Notes: generated by a model not told the origin, from the letters alone. A DNA stretch of 64,000 bases from Linum tenue (GCA_946122785.1 CAMGYJ010000008.1:16827475-16891474); one strand, 5' to 3'; shown: positions 34,273 through 46,287, numbered from the stretch's first letter. Program-made: numbers and translations.

Positions 34273-35016
34273 GGATGGCTAAACGTCGCCCTTGTTTTAC
34301 TATTATCGCCCTAACTTAAAATGTAAAATTATTAAGTTGTCCTTCATTAATCAAATTCAATAAAACAAAAACAATTTTCATTCGCCACAATTAAGACCAA
34401 ATAGGGAAACTGATTAATCAATACACATGTTACCCTCTCACTTTCAGTGATCTTTCCTATTCCCTCGAAAATTATCTCCCCACCCAGCCGAGCTCTTGCT
34501 TACACAATATATTCTCAAAACCATTCCAAATTTGCCACTGGAATCACGAAGCCCAGCAAGAATTACCAGACTCACTCCGACGCAATAAATGGTACTGAAA
34601 TATCTCCACCAATCCTGAAATTACTCTGTTATGAAATATGGGCCGAAGCTCTGTTTTGATATTCAGCGTACTGGGTTTTCTCCCATGATCAATTTGATGA
34701 TGGGTTTGTTTGTTTTCTATTTTGGATTACTTTTGGTAGGTTACTAGATTTGCATGGAGAAAGAAGAGAGGCGGTGGGTGGAGACTCCAATGAAGAGCAA
34801 GTTCAATATGGATCCCATTCAATTGACACGGTGGCGGACGGCGGGGTCAGGGGGTGGTGGTGGAAATGAAAACCGTCGTTAATATCAAATTGTCAGGATG
34901 GCTTTTGTTTCTTAGAATAAAATATTTTTAACAATAAAAAAGAGAAGGATAAAAGGGTAATAATAATTTATAATTTAGGGCGATTTCTAAAATTAGGGCG
35001 ACAATTAGCAACTCCC
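34273..35016. mobile_element. Non-autonomous MULE
   Basis: The 9-10-bp duplication (T)AGAAATTCT lies at 34263-34272 and 35017-35026. The inverted ends share GGCTAAACGTCGCCCT (left) and AGGGCGACAATTAGC (right). The interior has moderate GC with a 70-codon open frame (34447-34659) and no recognisable domain. No transposase is present. Confidence 0.75.
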
Positions 35017-35026
35017 TAGAAATTCT

Positions 35027-35539
35027 ACTTGTGCTCACTGTTTTGACCTTATGGCGTGTGTTTCCTTAAACTTACCTACTTAATATTATTTCACCATTAA
35101 AAGTAGGAATAATTTCTTAATGTTATTAGTTCTTATAAAAATATAATCCTTATAATATAAATATTTTTTTATTACTTATGAAAATATTTTGATAATATTA
35201 TGATATGAATGGGTGAAATTATTGCCACCTACAAGACTAGTGAGAAAAAATTATCCATTATTTCTGCCAATTTACTAATTTTGAAACTATCTAAATAGAA
35301 TTTTTGGTTTTGGGTGCGATTAATAATATTTTATTTATTTTTGGTTTTGGGGCCAATGATGGCAAGTTGTTGTTTGAAAGTTGGAAACTCCATGATACAA
35401 CATTGCAACAATAGCATATAACATGAATCACAGTGATACAATTCCTTCAGCTGAAATTAATTGGAAATCAAGTAACAACACATAAATATTTCTTATTTCC
35501 ACGTGAATGTAGATTCTTTAGCTAGTTTTTTCCAATACT
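35027..35539. other. AT-rich spacer downstream of the protease gene
   Basis: No gene seen. It contains the 3' end of the minus-strand cysteine protease transcript. Confidence 0.5.
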
Positions 35540-36670
35540 TTATGCAGTAGGATAGGAAGCTGACATCGCAATGCCACATAGGCCTTCTTTGGCACTAACG
35601 TCACGTTGCATTTTGATGTAACCTTGGTCTCCCCAGCTTGTCCCCCATGAATTCCTCACCAGCCAGTACTTTGTACCATCTTCACTCGTACCATACCCTA
35701 CAACAGCCACGCCGTGATCCAAATCGGTTCCACAGTCTCCAATGAACACCCCACTTGAGTAGAACTGGAACGCAGAGCCACTAGCATCAATCGCCACCGC
35801 GATAGGTTGGTTTGCTGCGGCCTTCAGCAATGCCCCCTCGTTATTCACAGGCACATCTTCGTATCCGCTGATCTTGGCCGCAGGAGTAGCAGTCTTGGCT
35901 GCGCTGCAGGTTCCATCTGCCGCTGAGTAAGGGTACTTTGATTCAGTGGTGAGGCCCTTAGTCTTGACAAATTGAAAAGCATCATCCATGAGGCCTCCAT
36001 TGCAGCCTTGGTCATTAGTTGTCCTGTCACAATCCACCAGTTCTTGCTCCGAGAGAGAGATCAGCTTCCCCGTTGAGATCTTTGTGATCCCTTCCACTGC
36101 TGCCACGGCGGAGAATGCCCAACAGCTCCCTGCAATTATTTTGTGGCAAAAGTCGTAAAATTAAGTGTGACATAGATTGCAAGAAGAAGAAAAAGGTTAG
36201 GACTTTTTGTAGTAATTAAGCCTACCGCATTGGCCCTGATCCTTAATTGGATTCACAGCTCCTTTGGTTCTCCAATCCATGGTGTCTGGCGCTGAAGTAA
36301 CATTTTCGTATCGGAATGATGATGTGGCAGGGTTGATGAGATTGGCAGGTTTCTTATATCCAGTTTTAGCCGCCCTGAACTCCTTGTTGGTTAGGTCAGC
36401 GTACTGATTGGTGGCCAGCTTGTAAGTCTTGTTTCCAAGCTTGTTGAAGTGATTGATGAAGGCCACATTCTTTTTGAAGATGCTGAAGCGTCTAGCCTTC
36501 TCTCCTGCATCTGCATAAACTCGCCCGTACTGAGCAATCCATGCTTCAAACCTTTCGTTCATGCTGCTAACAGGATGCACCGAGGGTCTTGCCGAGAATG
36601 CCCCGTATGCATAGATCCCCATCAGCAACACGACCATCAACATCAGCTTGTTTCCAGCTACGGAAGCCAT
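35540..36670 (-). CDS. Papain-type (C1A) cysteine protease, SAG39-like
   Basis: Two exons: 36670-36226 and 36129-35540, with a GT..AG intron that splits the active-site motif region. They give 344 residues, normal for the family. A signal peptide ([17 protein letters not shown]) comes first. An I29 inhibitor propeptide follows with an ERFNIN-type pattern ([20 protein letters not shown]). The mature enzyme has [11 protein letters not shown] (catalytic Cys), [16 protein letters not shown] (catalytic His) and NSWGTSWG (catalytic Asn). The start at 36670 is chosen because it begins the signal peptide and lies ~80 bp below a TATA box. Enzymes of this type act in vacuole or apoplast in senescence, seed reserve mobilisation and defence. 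The frame is intact. It is the best candidate for a functional host gene in this window. Confidence 0.96.
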
Positions 36671-36746
36671 TGTTGTTATCTGGTGGAGTATTTCAGAGGA
36701 GCTGTTGAGGAAGGTGTTTGATGACATACAACTCGGACTTGTGGTG

Positions 36747-36754
36747 ATTTTATA
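36747..36754 (-). promoter_or_regulatory. TATA box of the cysteine protease gene
   Basis: TATAAAAT on the minus strand, 77 bp upstream of the start codon at 36670. This places the transcript start near 36720, downstream of an earlier in-frame ATG at 36727. Confidence 0.6.
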
Positions 36755-37041
36755 GTCCTCCATTTTCAGTTGGTGGTTCCAAATTATAGCATGATTTTGA
36801 TTAAGGTCCAAGTTTGCGGATAAAATGGTGGTCAAGGTAGATAGCCTTTTCTTTGGCTGGATGTAACAGTTGGTACTGAGAAAACAATTCAGAATCAATC
36901 ACCACCGATAATTCTAATACTTCCAGCACAAGGGCGGCATTCATCAGTATCTAATTGTTATATTAACGAACTGAACTAATAATTTAAGATATAAAATTCT
37001 CAAGTAAAGCAATGCAATCAATGTCGATCTTTTAGTTAAAT

Positions 37042-37080
37042 CGATATTATTATTATATTATTATTATTATTATTATTATA
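37042..37080. repeat. TTA/TAT microsatellite
   Basis: About 12 near-perfect trinucleotide units (ATTATTATT). Confidence 0.85.
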
Positions 37081-37199
37081 TCTTTTAAAAGAACATGTAA
37101 GATTTTACTATTCCTTAGAGTCACATTTAATAAGGGGCTCTTTTGTAATTGCCTAAAGTTTGGAGGAGTTTAAATGCCATTGTGGTTCTAATTAATCAT

Positions 37200-38890
37200 C
37201 TTAAAACAATTGAGCCCGATTTGAACCCAAATCAATGTGTATTCGACCTAACTTGACCCGGTTAAAGCGAGTTGAATCCGACATTGACAAATTTGGGTGG
37301 ACATCAAGTTTTACATGCTTAAATCAATGGATATTCGACCTAATGTTGTCCCGATTAAGAAAGTTGAACCCGTTGACACATTTTTGGGTGGACAAGCGAG
37401 TTTTACACACACAAATCAATGGGTATTCGATCTAATCCGACCCAGTTAGACCGAGGTTTACACGGTTTTGTAATTTACTTATGCCAATTGAACTCTAATT
37501 GAACCCAATCAATGGGTATTTGACCTAATTCGACCCATTTAAATCGAGTTTTACACGCGTGAATCAATGTTCAACCGGTTTTATTTGTCACCAACGAGTT
37601 TTGCACGCTCAAAGCTTGGAGGATTTTTTCTAGAGTGACCCTTTTGGAATTAACCAAATTTGGAGGAGCTTTTATGCCATTAAGGTTCTAATTAATAAAC
37701 TTATACCAATTGAACCCAAATCAATGGGTATTCGACCTAATTCAACCCGTTTAAAGCAAGTTTTTACAAATTTTGGGTCGACAATGAGTTTCACACTCTC
37801 AAATTGCCCTAATTCGATCCGGTCAAGGCGATTTAAATTCGGTGTTAACGAATTTTTGGAGTAATGTTCAACTGGTTAATCTTTGGTCAACAACGAGTAT
37901 TACACGCTCAGAGCTTGGAGGATTTTTTTATGCCATTAAGGTTCTAATCATTTAACTTATGACAACTGAACCCTAATGGAACCCAAATCAATGGGTATTC
38001 GACCTAATTCAACCTAATTAAAGTGAGTTGAACTCGATTTTTCCAAGTTTTGGGTCGACAAACGCTTAAATCAATGTGTATTCGACCTTATTTGACCCGG
38101 TTAAGGCGAGTTGAATTCGGTGCTGATGACTTTCTGGAAATTTTACACGCTTGAATCAATGTTCAACCGATATTGACGAATTTTTGGTCAACAACAAGTT
38201 TTACACGCTCAAATCAATGTATATTTGACCTAGTTCGACCAGGTTAAGGCGAGTTGAATCTGGTGTTGACGAGTTTTGGTTGACAACAAGTTTTGCACGC
38301 TTGCATCAATGGGTATTGGACCTAATTCGACCCGGTTAGGGTGAGTTGATTTGATGTTGACGAATGTTTGGCCGACAACACTTTTTACATGCTTGAATCG
38401 ATGTTGAACCGGTATTGACAATTTTTTTGTCAACGTCAGGTTTTACATGCTCAAATAAATGTGCATTTGATCTAATTCAACCAGTTAAGGCGAGTTGGAT
38501 CCAGTGTTGATGACTTTTCAGTCGAGAACAATTTTTCCACGCTTGAACCCGGTGTTGGCGAATTTACGACGATAATGCGTTTTACATGCTTAAATCAATG
38601 AGCCTTAATTCACCTCGGTTGAGACAAGTTGAATCCGGTGTTGGCGAATTTTTGGTCAACAACGATTTTTACACGCTTGGCTCAATTGGTATTCGACGTA
38701 ACTCGACCCAGTTAGAACGAGTTGAACTTGGGTTGATGCATTTATGGTTGCAAATGAGTTTTACATGCCTAGATCAACAGGTATTTTGGCTAATTTGGTC
38801 TGATTAAAACGAGTAAAACTCGATGTTAATAAATTTTGGGTCGAGAATGAGTTTTGCATGCTTTTGTGATTAATAGGTTGGGTCGGTATG
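37200..38890. repeat. Degenerate tandem repeat, unit about 85-95 bp
   Basis: A unit reading roughly AATCAATGGGTATTCGACC, a 'TAATTCGACCCGGTTAAGG' block, GAGTTGAATCCGGTGTTGAC and GAATTTTTGGTCGACAACG recurs through 1.7 kb. The AATCAATG anchor is seen near 37230, 37322, 37413, 37507, 37719, 37986, 38069, 38154, 38213, 38302, 38594 and at weaker sites. Copies differ by many substitutions and indels. I see no coding frame through it. It looks like an old minisatellite or satellite array. Confidence 0.8.
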
Positions 38891-39144
38891 ATCAAGGGAG
38901 TGACCATTTCGTAAGTGAAAGAAACTTTAAGTATCTTTCTGGTGTTTTTTGTTTCTTTTCCTTCTTCCCCTCTTCCCAGCCACAGAAACTTCTTTCTCGT
39001 GTCTTCTTCTTCTTCTTCATCTCTCCTCATACCAACTCTCCTTGCCTGCCACACGAAGGAGAAAGAAAGAAAAAAGTACAGAACAACCGACCTCTCTCTT
39101 ACCTTTCTCTTGAAGAGGAAGCGACAACGCAGTGCCGGCGGAGC
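38891..39144. other. Pyrimidine-rich leader-like stretch cut by the Athila LTR
   Basis: CTTCTTCTTC-rich sequence resembling a plant 5' leader on the + strand. It stops exactly at the LTR boundary (39145), and I cannot find its continuation to the right of the element. Confidence 0.4.
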
Positions 39145-40689
39145 TGACTCGACTCTACTGTCACCCTAGGAATTGGCCAAGTGAAACCACTTCCTAAAGC
39201 GTAGTATAGCGGGTTGGGTTTATATGTCAACCCGGGTCCTAGATTGCTGACTACTCAGTGATTCTTGTTATCTAGCAATAAAACTGAGTGCAAGTCTAAA
39301 CCAACAACAAAGCAAGTAAACTGGTTGTATTCAGGTTAAGAGGTCACCCGGATATGGTTCCCCCTAGTCTGCAGTTAAGCCGGATTGTAATTACCAAGTT
39401 CATTTCTATGAAGTTATACTGCGGAAGGTTCTTAAACAGCCTGAAGTCTCGACTAAAGGTCTTCAGACCCTCTCAATCTGAGTCTCTAGCTGGCGACTAA
39501 CCTACACCGGAGTCGACAGATTGAGGCCCTAAGAACAAAACCTCCACTACCGGAGTAAATCGGTACAGAATAGTGAGTTGGCTCCTCGACTAAAGTCACC
39601 AACTCCCTACCTTCAATCAAGGATACTCTATTAACCTAGGCAGATATTATCATTCTAGGTTAAAGCAGAAACAACAGGAATTTGATCAGGATTCAAGTCA
39701 TTCAATCATTCAAACCTCAATCGAATATAATCAAATCATAGAATCAATACTTGGGTTCATACAATCAATCTCAACATACAGAACTAGGGTTTCCCACACC
39801 CAGATGAATGGGAGAACTACTCCATGGAGAGAGAAGCAAAAGCAGAATCAGATGCGGAAATCATACTGTGAAGATGGATTTCTGCTCCTGGACGTTGAAT
39901 CGGCACTTCTCCAAGCTCAAACCAAGCTCCAATGGTGTTGAAGATCGATCTAGGGCACTTGGAGACTCTTGTTCGTCGCTTTCTCTCTCTAGGAATCGCT
40001 CTATCTCTCTAAAACTCGAATCCCCTCTCTTTGGCTGAAATCTGCCTAAAAGGGCATCATTGGCCAAAGCACTGTCGAGGGCACGGCCGTGCTTTGCCTC
40101 AGCCCGCCCGTGCTTTGGCTAGGGTTAATTACACGGCCACATGTTGGTGAAAACACGGCCGTGCTTTTGGGAGAACACGGCCGTGCTTTGGGAAACACGC
40201 CCGTGCTTTGTCTCGGCCCGCCCGTGTAATCAGCTCATGTCTGCCAAACTCGGATTTGCTCTCGGCAGTAAAAGCACGGTCACAGAACACGGCCGTGTTT
40301 TGAAGGCCTCCTGCCCGTGTTTTTACTCCGAACCTGTTCCCTATATTCAATGCTTCGTTTCTCCCTCGTCCGGACTCCGAATCAGTCGCCGTTTGATCCC
40401 AGACGCTCGTAGTCTCGTCCTCTTTCTTTCATGTCAAACTTGCACGATTCTTTGTCCATAAGTGAGGTAGAAATCCATTCTTCTTCAGGTCATGCCAGAG
40501 TTTCTTCTCCCGAATCGCCAATTGATCTCTGATTGACTTGAAACTTGCGCCTATGCTTCACTTTATGTGCTAGGACCTGAAATGTGACAAAGGAACACAA
40601 CCTAGCGTAAAATAGGCCAAAGAAGCAATAATGCAAGCTTAAACGATCAAGGAACAAAGGGGAAAACCTGTGCAAATATCGAGTCATCA
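39145..40689 (-). repeat. Athila 3' LTR (minus strand)
   Basis: 1,545 bp, direct copy of the right-hand LTR. The left end TGACTCGACTC matches the sequence beside the primer site at 44874. The right end GAGTCATCA abuts the polypurine tract. It carries a cluster of CACGGCCGTG palindromes at 40078-40325. Confidence 0.9.
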
Positions 40690-40705
40690 AATCCCCCCAC
40701 ACTTA
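40690..40705 (-). promoter_or_regulatory. Polypurine tract of the Athila element
   Basis: TAAGTGTGGGGGGATT on the minus strand, immediately before the LTR start TGATGACTCG. It primes plus-strand DNA synthesis. Confidence 0.85.
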
Positions 40706-41603
40706 ACCGTTTGCTTGTCCCCAAGCAAACCTAACTCAAACCAATGCAACTCTCCAGACCTCTATAGCAACAAACAACCTCGATCGTAGGTAGCGGACTT
40801 CCTAGATCATTTAGCAGCTTACGAGGTCAACCGACGCACAAGTCATCTCATAGCCTCTTCGGCGAGAACGCTAGTCTCGAGTCGGCATCATGGCAAATAG
40901 TGAACAGAGGACAAATGAATCGTGGATGAAGAGACTCTCAAAAACAAAAGATCATGGACTCACATTTTTCAAGGTGCTCGATTTTCATTGAGATGGTTGG
41001 AACCCCTTTTCTTTCTTCTTTTTGCTTGTTTTTCTGTTTTTTTTTTCAAGGGTTCCAACCTGTTTTTGCAGAAAACGGGGGCTCCCACCTAGCAAAGGTT
41101 TTGCGGGAGCCCGGCTCTTACCGGCCATGCCAGGAGCAGTTGTCTCGAGCCTCGTGCGGGGGAAAGACATGTAAGGGGGCTGGAGGTAGTAGGTGGAAAT
41201 TGGGAACGGATTCCCGTCTCCCCTTACACACTTTCGCCCTATTCGCACGGGAGACGTCATTTTAAAGCACATTTTCGAGCACCTGTTATTTCAAAACATG
41301 ATACAAGAGTCCATGACAGGCAGAGAGTCCACAACACCACACAATTCAAGGGTCCTAAGATCACTAATTCACTCAATCAACCAACACATATGAAGAAGAA
41401 ATGAGACGTCTTAAATGCATCAACATCCTCCATAGTGCTACACTACCTCCCTAGGTTGCAAATCACTACAGAGACTGTCAATTCAAAGCATACTGAGCAG
41501 GTAATTGCAAGGAACACGTACTTGGAGCCCTCAAATTCAAAAATTTGGACAGTGGACTAGGCTCCAAGCACACAAACAGATCTAATGCAGTCAAAAGATA
41601 AAC

Positions 41604-41620
41604 ATCCCCCCACACTTAAG
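41604..41620 (-). promoter_or_regulatory. Second, internal polypurine-like tract of Athila
   Basis: CTTAAGTGTGGGGGGAT on the minus strand repeats the 3' polypurine tract about 0.9 kb upstream of it. It lies just after the coding remnant. Repeated tracts of this kind occur in Athila 3' regions. Confidence 0.6.
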
Positions 41621-41904
41621 ATCGACATTGCCCTCAATGGAGAAGAGGGAAGGAAAGGGGAACGATGTTACCGGTATGCACGGACTGCAGGAGACTGGAA
41701 ATGGACCAGTCGGGAACATCACAGCTCAAGGGAACAGAAGAGCTCAACCAGAATATGTTAGGTCCGACGTCAGCCCAATAAGACATCATCCAGAACAAAG
41801 GAAACAAACCAAAACAAAACCAAATCGCAATCCGACTCGAAACATAAGAAAGAAAGTCAAACCGTGGTGGGGTTGCCTCCCCACAAGCGCTTCTTTACCG
41901 TCTT

Positions 41905-42240
41905 TTAGCTGGACGCCCATGGTGGATACTCAGGGAAGTGCAGGACAGGTGCCTCCAAGAGCGGATCCACATCGCTCTTGAGGTACAGCTTCAGGTGGTG
42001 ACCGTGCACCCGACGGTTACAACCACCAGCATCGGTCAGCTCGACCTGGCCATCCGGCAAGATGCAGGCGAGTGAGTACTCGGATGGCCAGGGTGGTCGT
42101 GGTGCTGGGGGTGGGACCAGCTCATAGTGGTCTCCACTCTTCTTCCGTGCAGGCTTAGCACCTGCGGCTTCGGCCGCCACTCCTCCTTGAGCTTTTTGTT
42201 CGGAGGCGAGACTGGATGGAGTGGCGGCGAAGGAATGATA
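41905..42240 (-). pseudogene. Athila integrase C-terminal remnant
   Basis: On the minus strand the frame reads YSLACILPDGQVELTDAGG and RRVHGHHLKLYL, which resembles the end of the integrase C-terminal region of Athila pol. It follows directly on the protease segment with a frame change near 42200-42240. This marks the junction of a large internal deletion. Confidence 0.6.
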
Positions 42241-42793
42241 GGCGGACCTGCAAAATGAGAGGTGCAGAAGGATACACGACAGGCTCGTGTACCTGATCAG
42301 AAATAGCATGCACAGGCGATACAGAAATCATAGCACAATGATCAAACTCAGTCACAGGAAAAACAGCCTGTTCATTTCCAGCACGCAAGATCAGTTTACC
42401 ATCATGCACATCAATCAATGCCTTGGCGGTGGCAAGAAATGGTCTACCCAGAATCAAAGGCACATCCACATCATCATTTATATCCAGAATAACAAAATCA
42501 ACAGGATATGTGAATGCACCCACATTAACAAGCAAATCTTCTATGATACCCCTAGGATGCACCACAGAACGATCAGCTAGCTGAATGCTCATCCTAGTAG
42601 GGCTAAGTTCACCTAGGTCTAGCTTTTTGAACAATTTATATGGCATGACATTGATGCTAGCTCCTAGGTCCGCCAAGGACTTTCCTATATGCATGCTGCC
42701 AATAGTAAGAGGGATAGTAAAACTCCCTGGATCCTTGCGCTTTTCGGGCAGCTTGTTCTGCAGGATGGCAGAACATTCCTCGCTCAGCAGCAC
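42155..42793 (-). pseudogene. Athila retroviral-type aspartic protease
   Basis: The frame carries the active-site motif LADLGASINVMP and the flap/fold signature VPLILGRPFLATAKALIDV, typical of Ty3/Gypsy gag-pro proteases. It is offset from gag by one frame near 42795, a break rather than programmed shifting as far as I can tell. After FDHC the frame drifts into the deletion junction. The protease would process the polyprotein. Confidence 0.85.
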
Positions 42794-44732
42794 TGTCGAG
42801 AGATCCTAGTTTCTTCTTGTTGGTGCAGAGATCTTTCATGAACTTCGCGTACTTGGGCATCTTCGACAGTGCCTCCACAAATGGTATGCTGATGTTGAGC
42901 TGCTTCAACATTGCCATGAACTTGGCAAACTCAGTCTCCAGCTTATCTTTATGGAGGCGAGTGGGGAAGGGAAGCTGGGGTACGTGCTCCTTCACCACTG
43001 GTTGTGGCTTGGGAGCAGGGGCTTCCTTCTCCACCCGCACTTCTGCATCACCGGCTGGAAGTGCTGAAGCAGGTAGTGGTTCCTCCTGCCTGGTCGGGGC
43101 AGGATCAGCTGATGTAGGCCTGCCGCTCCTGGTGAAAATGGCATGGGCAGTCTCGTGAGGGCCGCGAGGATTGGGGACAGTGGTGGCAGGCAGAGTCCCC
43201 GGTGCCCTGGTAGTATTCTGGCGAGCTAAGTCCCCTATCTGGTGCTGGAGATCCTGCAGAATGGCACCCTGGTTCCTCTGGCCTGCCTCCAGGGTTCGCT
43301 GGCCTGCCTCCAGGGAAGCTATGGACTGATCCATCCTCGCGATAGTCGCCTGGCTGGTGGTCATGAATGCCGCCAAAACGTTCTTCAGCTCGGATATCTG
43401 AGTATCGGGAGCTGGCGCTGCTGCGGGCTCGGCATACTGACGCTGAGGCTGCTGGAACGGCTGCCCTTGTCTAGCCTGGAAAGGCTGCCTCTGCTGAAAA
43501 CCACCTGCTGGTGCTGGGAAACCAGGTGGTTTATTGGTGTTGTTGCTCCAGGCGAAGTTGGGATGCTGGCGCCATCCCTCATTGTATGTGCTACTGTATG
43601 GATCGAGGCGCCGAGCATTGGCGATGAAGGCCAACTGTTCTTGGGGAGTAGAGGACTCCCGCATAGCCTGGCAGTCCTCCACCAGATGGTTTGGACTCTC
43701 ACACCACTGACACTGAGCTACTGGAGGCGCAGCTACACCTCGGCCCGGAAGGAGACTGTTAGGCTGCTTCAGTGTCTGCACCAACTCAGCCACCTGCTGC
43801 TCTAACCCGGATCTGGCCTCCATAGCATGCACACCACGGTCCCGGGAGTGCCTGCCTCTGCTGCTCTGCCCCCAGGAATGATCGCGGGCAGCCAAGGTAC
43901 TGATCATCTGGTTCAGCTCGGGTGGAGTCTTAGTAAGGATATCCCCTCCTGGGCATAGAGACTCGATCACCCTCTGGCTGTCTGGGGTGATGGCACTGTA
44001 GAAGTTCCCCACTGTGAAAGCATCGCTGAAGCCATGATGGGGACACTGCCAGAAGTATCCCATGTACCGCTCCCATGCATCACGAAGGGACTCATCTGGC
44101 TCTTGGCGGAAATGAGTGATCTCCCGCTGAATCTCAGTAGTCTTCGATGCCGGATAATATCTGTGCACGAACTTATCCGCCAGATCGTCCCAAGAAGTGA
44201 TGGACAGTGGGGGCTGGGTCTCCAACCACCTCTTAGCATTCCCCGCCAGAGAATGGGGGAAGAGGTGAAGGCGGATTGCCTCATCCGGAACACCATTCAG
44301 CTTGAACCCGTTCGTCAGCTGCAGAAAACGGGAAAGGTGTGCCCGGGCTTCCTCATCCTTCAAGCCATGGAACTGGATAGAGGATGTGATGAGCTGAATC
44401 CATCCTGGCTTGATCTCGAAGTTATTTGCTGGGATGGGTGGATAGAGGATGACCGGGCGGATGTCAGCAATCCGTGGAGTGTAGTAGTACTCCAAAGTGG
44501 GACCCGGCGGTGGTGGTGGATGCTGATTCACCGGGGGAGCCTGTCGAGCATTCCCCGGTTGTGGGATGTCTTCGCCCTCCATCTCGTACTCTTCCTCAGA
44601 ATCGCTGGTCAAGTGGCCGTCTATGCGCTCTCCCGTAACCAGTCTAGCTCGCTGCTGTCTCCTAAGTTGGCGGCAAGTGCGTTCAAGCTCTGGATCCAAC
44701 GGCAGTAAACCTCCTGACTGGCTACGGGTCAT
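42657..44732 (-). pseudogene. Athila gag
   Basis: It starts MTRSQSGGLLPLDPELER, a typical Athila gag opening. The retrotransposon gag domain lies at about residues 160-290 (WDDLADKFVHRYYPASKT, FRQEPDESLRDAWERY). A CCHC-like knuckle follows (CQWCESPNHLVEDC), then a long Pro/Gln-rich tail. The last ~50 codons after LGSLDSA are out of the ancestral frame, which continues as the protease at 42793. Gag forms the virus-like particle. The N-terminal 640 residues are open, so non-autonomous particle use is conceivable. Confidence 0.88.
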
Positions 44733-44850
44733 GCACTATCTGCACACACTCAAGCAAGCAAACCCGTGAAGGCACAAGTGGGACAAAGCAAACAAAGCGA
44801 AAAGAAAAGCTAGAGTAACAGAAATCACTTTTCTTCAACAACCTAGCCGT

Positions 44851-44867
44851 CCCCGGCAACGGCGCCA
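44851..44867 (-). promoter_or_regulatory. Athila primer binding site (tRNA-Asp type)
   Basis: TGGCGCCGTTGCCGGGG on the minus strand, six bases from the LTR end at 44874. It is complementary to the 3' end of tRNA-Asp and is a hallmark of Athila elements. Confidence 0.88.
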
Positions 44868-45935
44868 AAAACTTGACTCGACTCTACTGTCACCCTAGAA
44901 TGGCCAAGTGAAACCACTTCCTAAAGCGTAGTATAGCGGGTTAGGTTTATATGTCAACCCGGGTCCTAGATTTGATGACTACTCAGTGAGTTCTTGTTAT
45001 CTAGCAAAAACTGGAGTGCAAGTCTAAACTACCAACAACAAAGCAAGTAAACTGGTTGTATTCAGGTTAAAGAGGTCACCCGGATATGGTTCCCCCTAGA
45101 CTGTAGTTAAGCCGGATTGTAATTACCAAGTTCAGTTTCTATGAAGATTATACTGCGGAAGGTTCTTAAACAGCCTGAAGTCTCGACTAAAGGTCTTCAG
45201 ACCCTCTCAATCTGACTCTCTAGGGCGACTAACCTCCACCGGAGTCGACAGATTGAGGCCCTAAGAACAAAACCTCCACTACCGGAGTAAATCCGGTACA
45301 GAATAGTGAGTTGGCTCCTCGACTAAAGTCACCAACTCCCTACCTTCAATCAAGGATACTCTATTAACCTAGGCAGATATTCTCATTCTAGGTTAAAGCA
45401 GAAACAACAGGAATTTGATCAGGATTCAAGTCATTCAATCATAAAACCTCAATCGAATATAATCAATCACAGAATCAGTACTTGGGTTCATACAATCAAT
45501 CTCAACATACAGAACTAGGGTTTCCCACACCCAGATGAATGGGAGAACTACTCCATGGAGAGAGAAGCAAAAGCAGAATCAGATGCGGAAATCATACTGT
45601 GAAGATGGATTTCTGCTCCTGGACGTTGAATCGGCACTTCTCCAAGCTCAAACCAAGCTCCAATGGTGTTGAAGATCGATCTAGGGCGCTTGGAGACTCT
45701 TGTTCGTCGCTTTCTCTCTCTAGGAATCGCTCTGTCTCTCTAAAACTCGAATCCCCTCTCTTTTTGGCTGAAATCTGCCTAAAAGGGCATCACTGGCCAA
45801 AGCACTGTCGAGGGCACGGCCGTGCTTTGCCTCAGCCCGCCCGTGCTTTGGCTAGGGTTAATTACACGGCCACATGTTGGTGAAAACACGGCCGTGCTTT
45901 TGGGAAAACACGGCCGTGCTTTGGGAAAACACGCC

Positions 45936-46285
45936 TGTTGATATGACTTGAATCGGACTATCAGCCGCTACGACTGGTAATCGGGGGTCTCAATGTTATT
46001 TGGGTTCGGGTTCTGGGCCTGGTCTGTAACCGTTTCCTTTGCTAGATTGGATTAGGTTTAGACCCACATGGAGAAGTACTATAAATACTTCTCATACTCC
46101 TCTGTAATCTGTAATCTCCTCAGATATAGTGAAACTGGCTCTCTCTCTCTCGCTCGTGGACGTAGCTAACACACATCGTGTTAGTGAACCACGTAAATCG
46201 TGTGTCGTGTTTTCGATTCTCGCTTTCGTATTCTTGCTTTGTCGATTCCGGCGATTTCCCGATCCGTAGCAGCGCGTTTATAACA
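45936..46285 (+). repeat. Copia 5' LTR
   Basis: 350 bp, near-identical to 50373-50716. Visible differences lie around a CAATGTTA/CGCTG segment and two short homopolymer or CT-repeat changes. Confidence 0.93.
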
Positions 46286-46287
46286 AG

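Noticed and set aside
36671..36898. N-terminal extension of the cysteine protease frame
   Set aside because: It lies upstream of or across the TATA box and transcript start, and the signal peptide begins at 36670.
37200..38890. CRISPR-like array
   Set aside because: The repeats are long, diverged and tandem without unique spacers of constant size, and this is plant nuclear DNA.
39808..40038. Frames of ~76 codons in both Athila LTRs (also 45539-45883)
   Set aside because: They occur because the LTR is duplicated. They have no domain and vary in length between copies.
42287..42580. Plus-strand 97-codon frame (and similar frames antisense to gag)
   Set aside because: Shadow of the protease and gag genes on the minus strand; no start context or domain.
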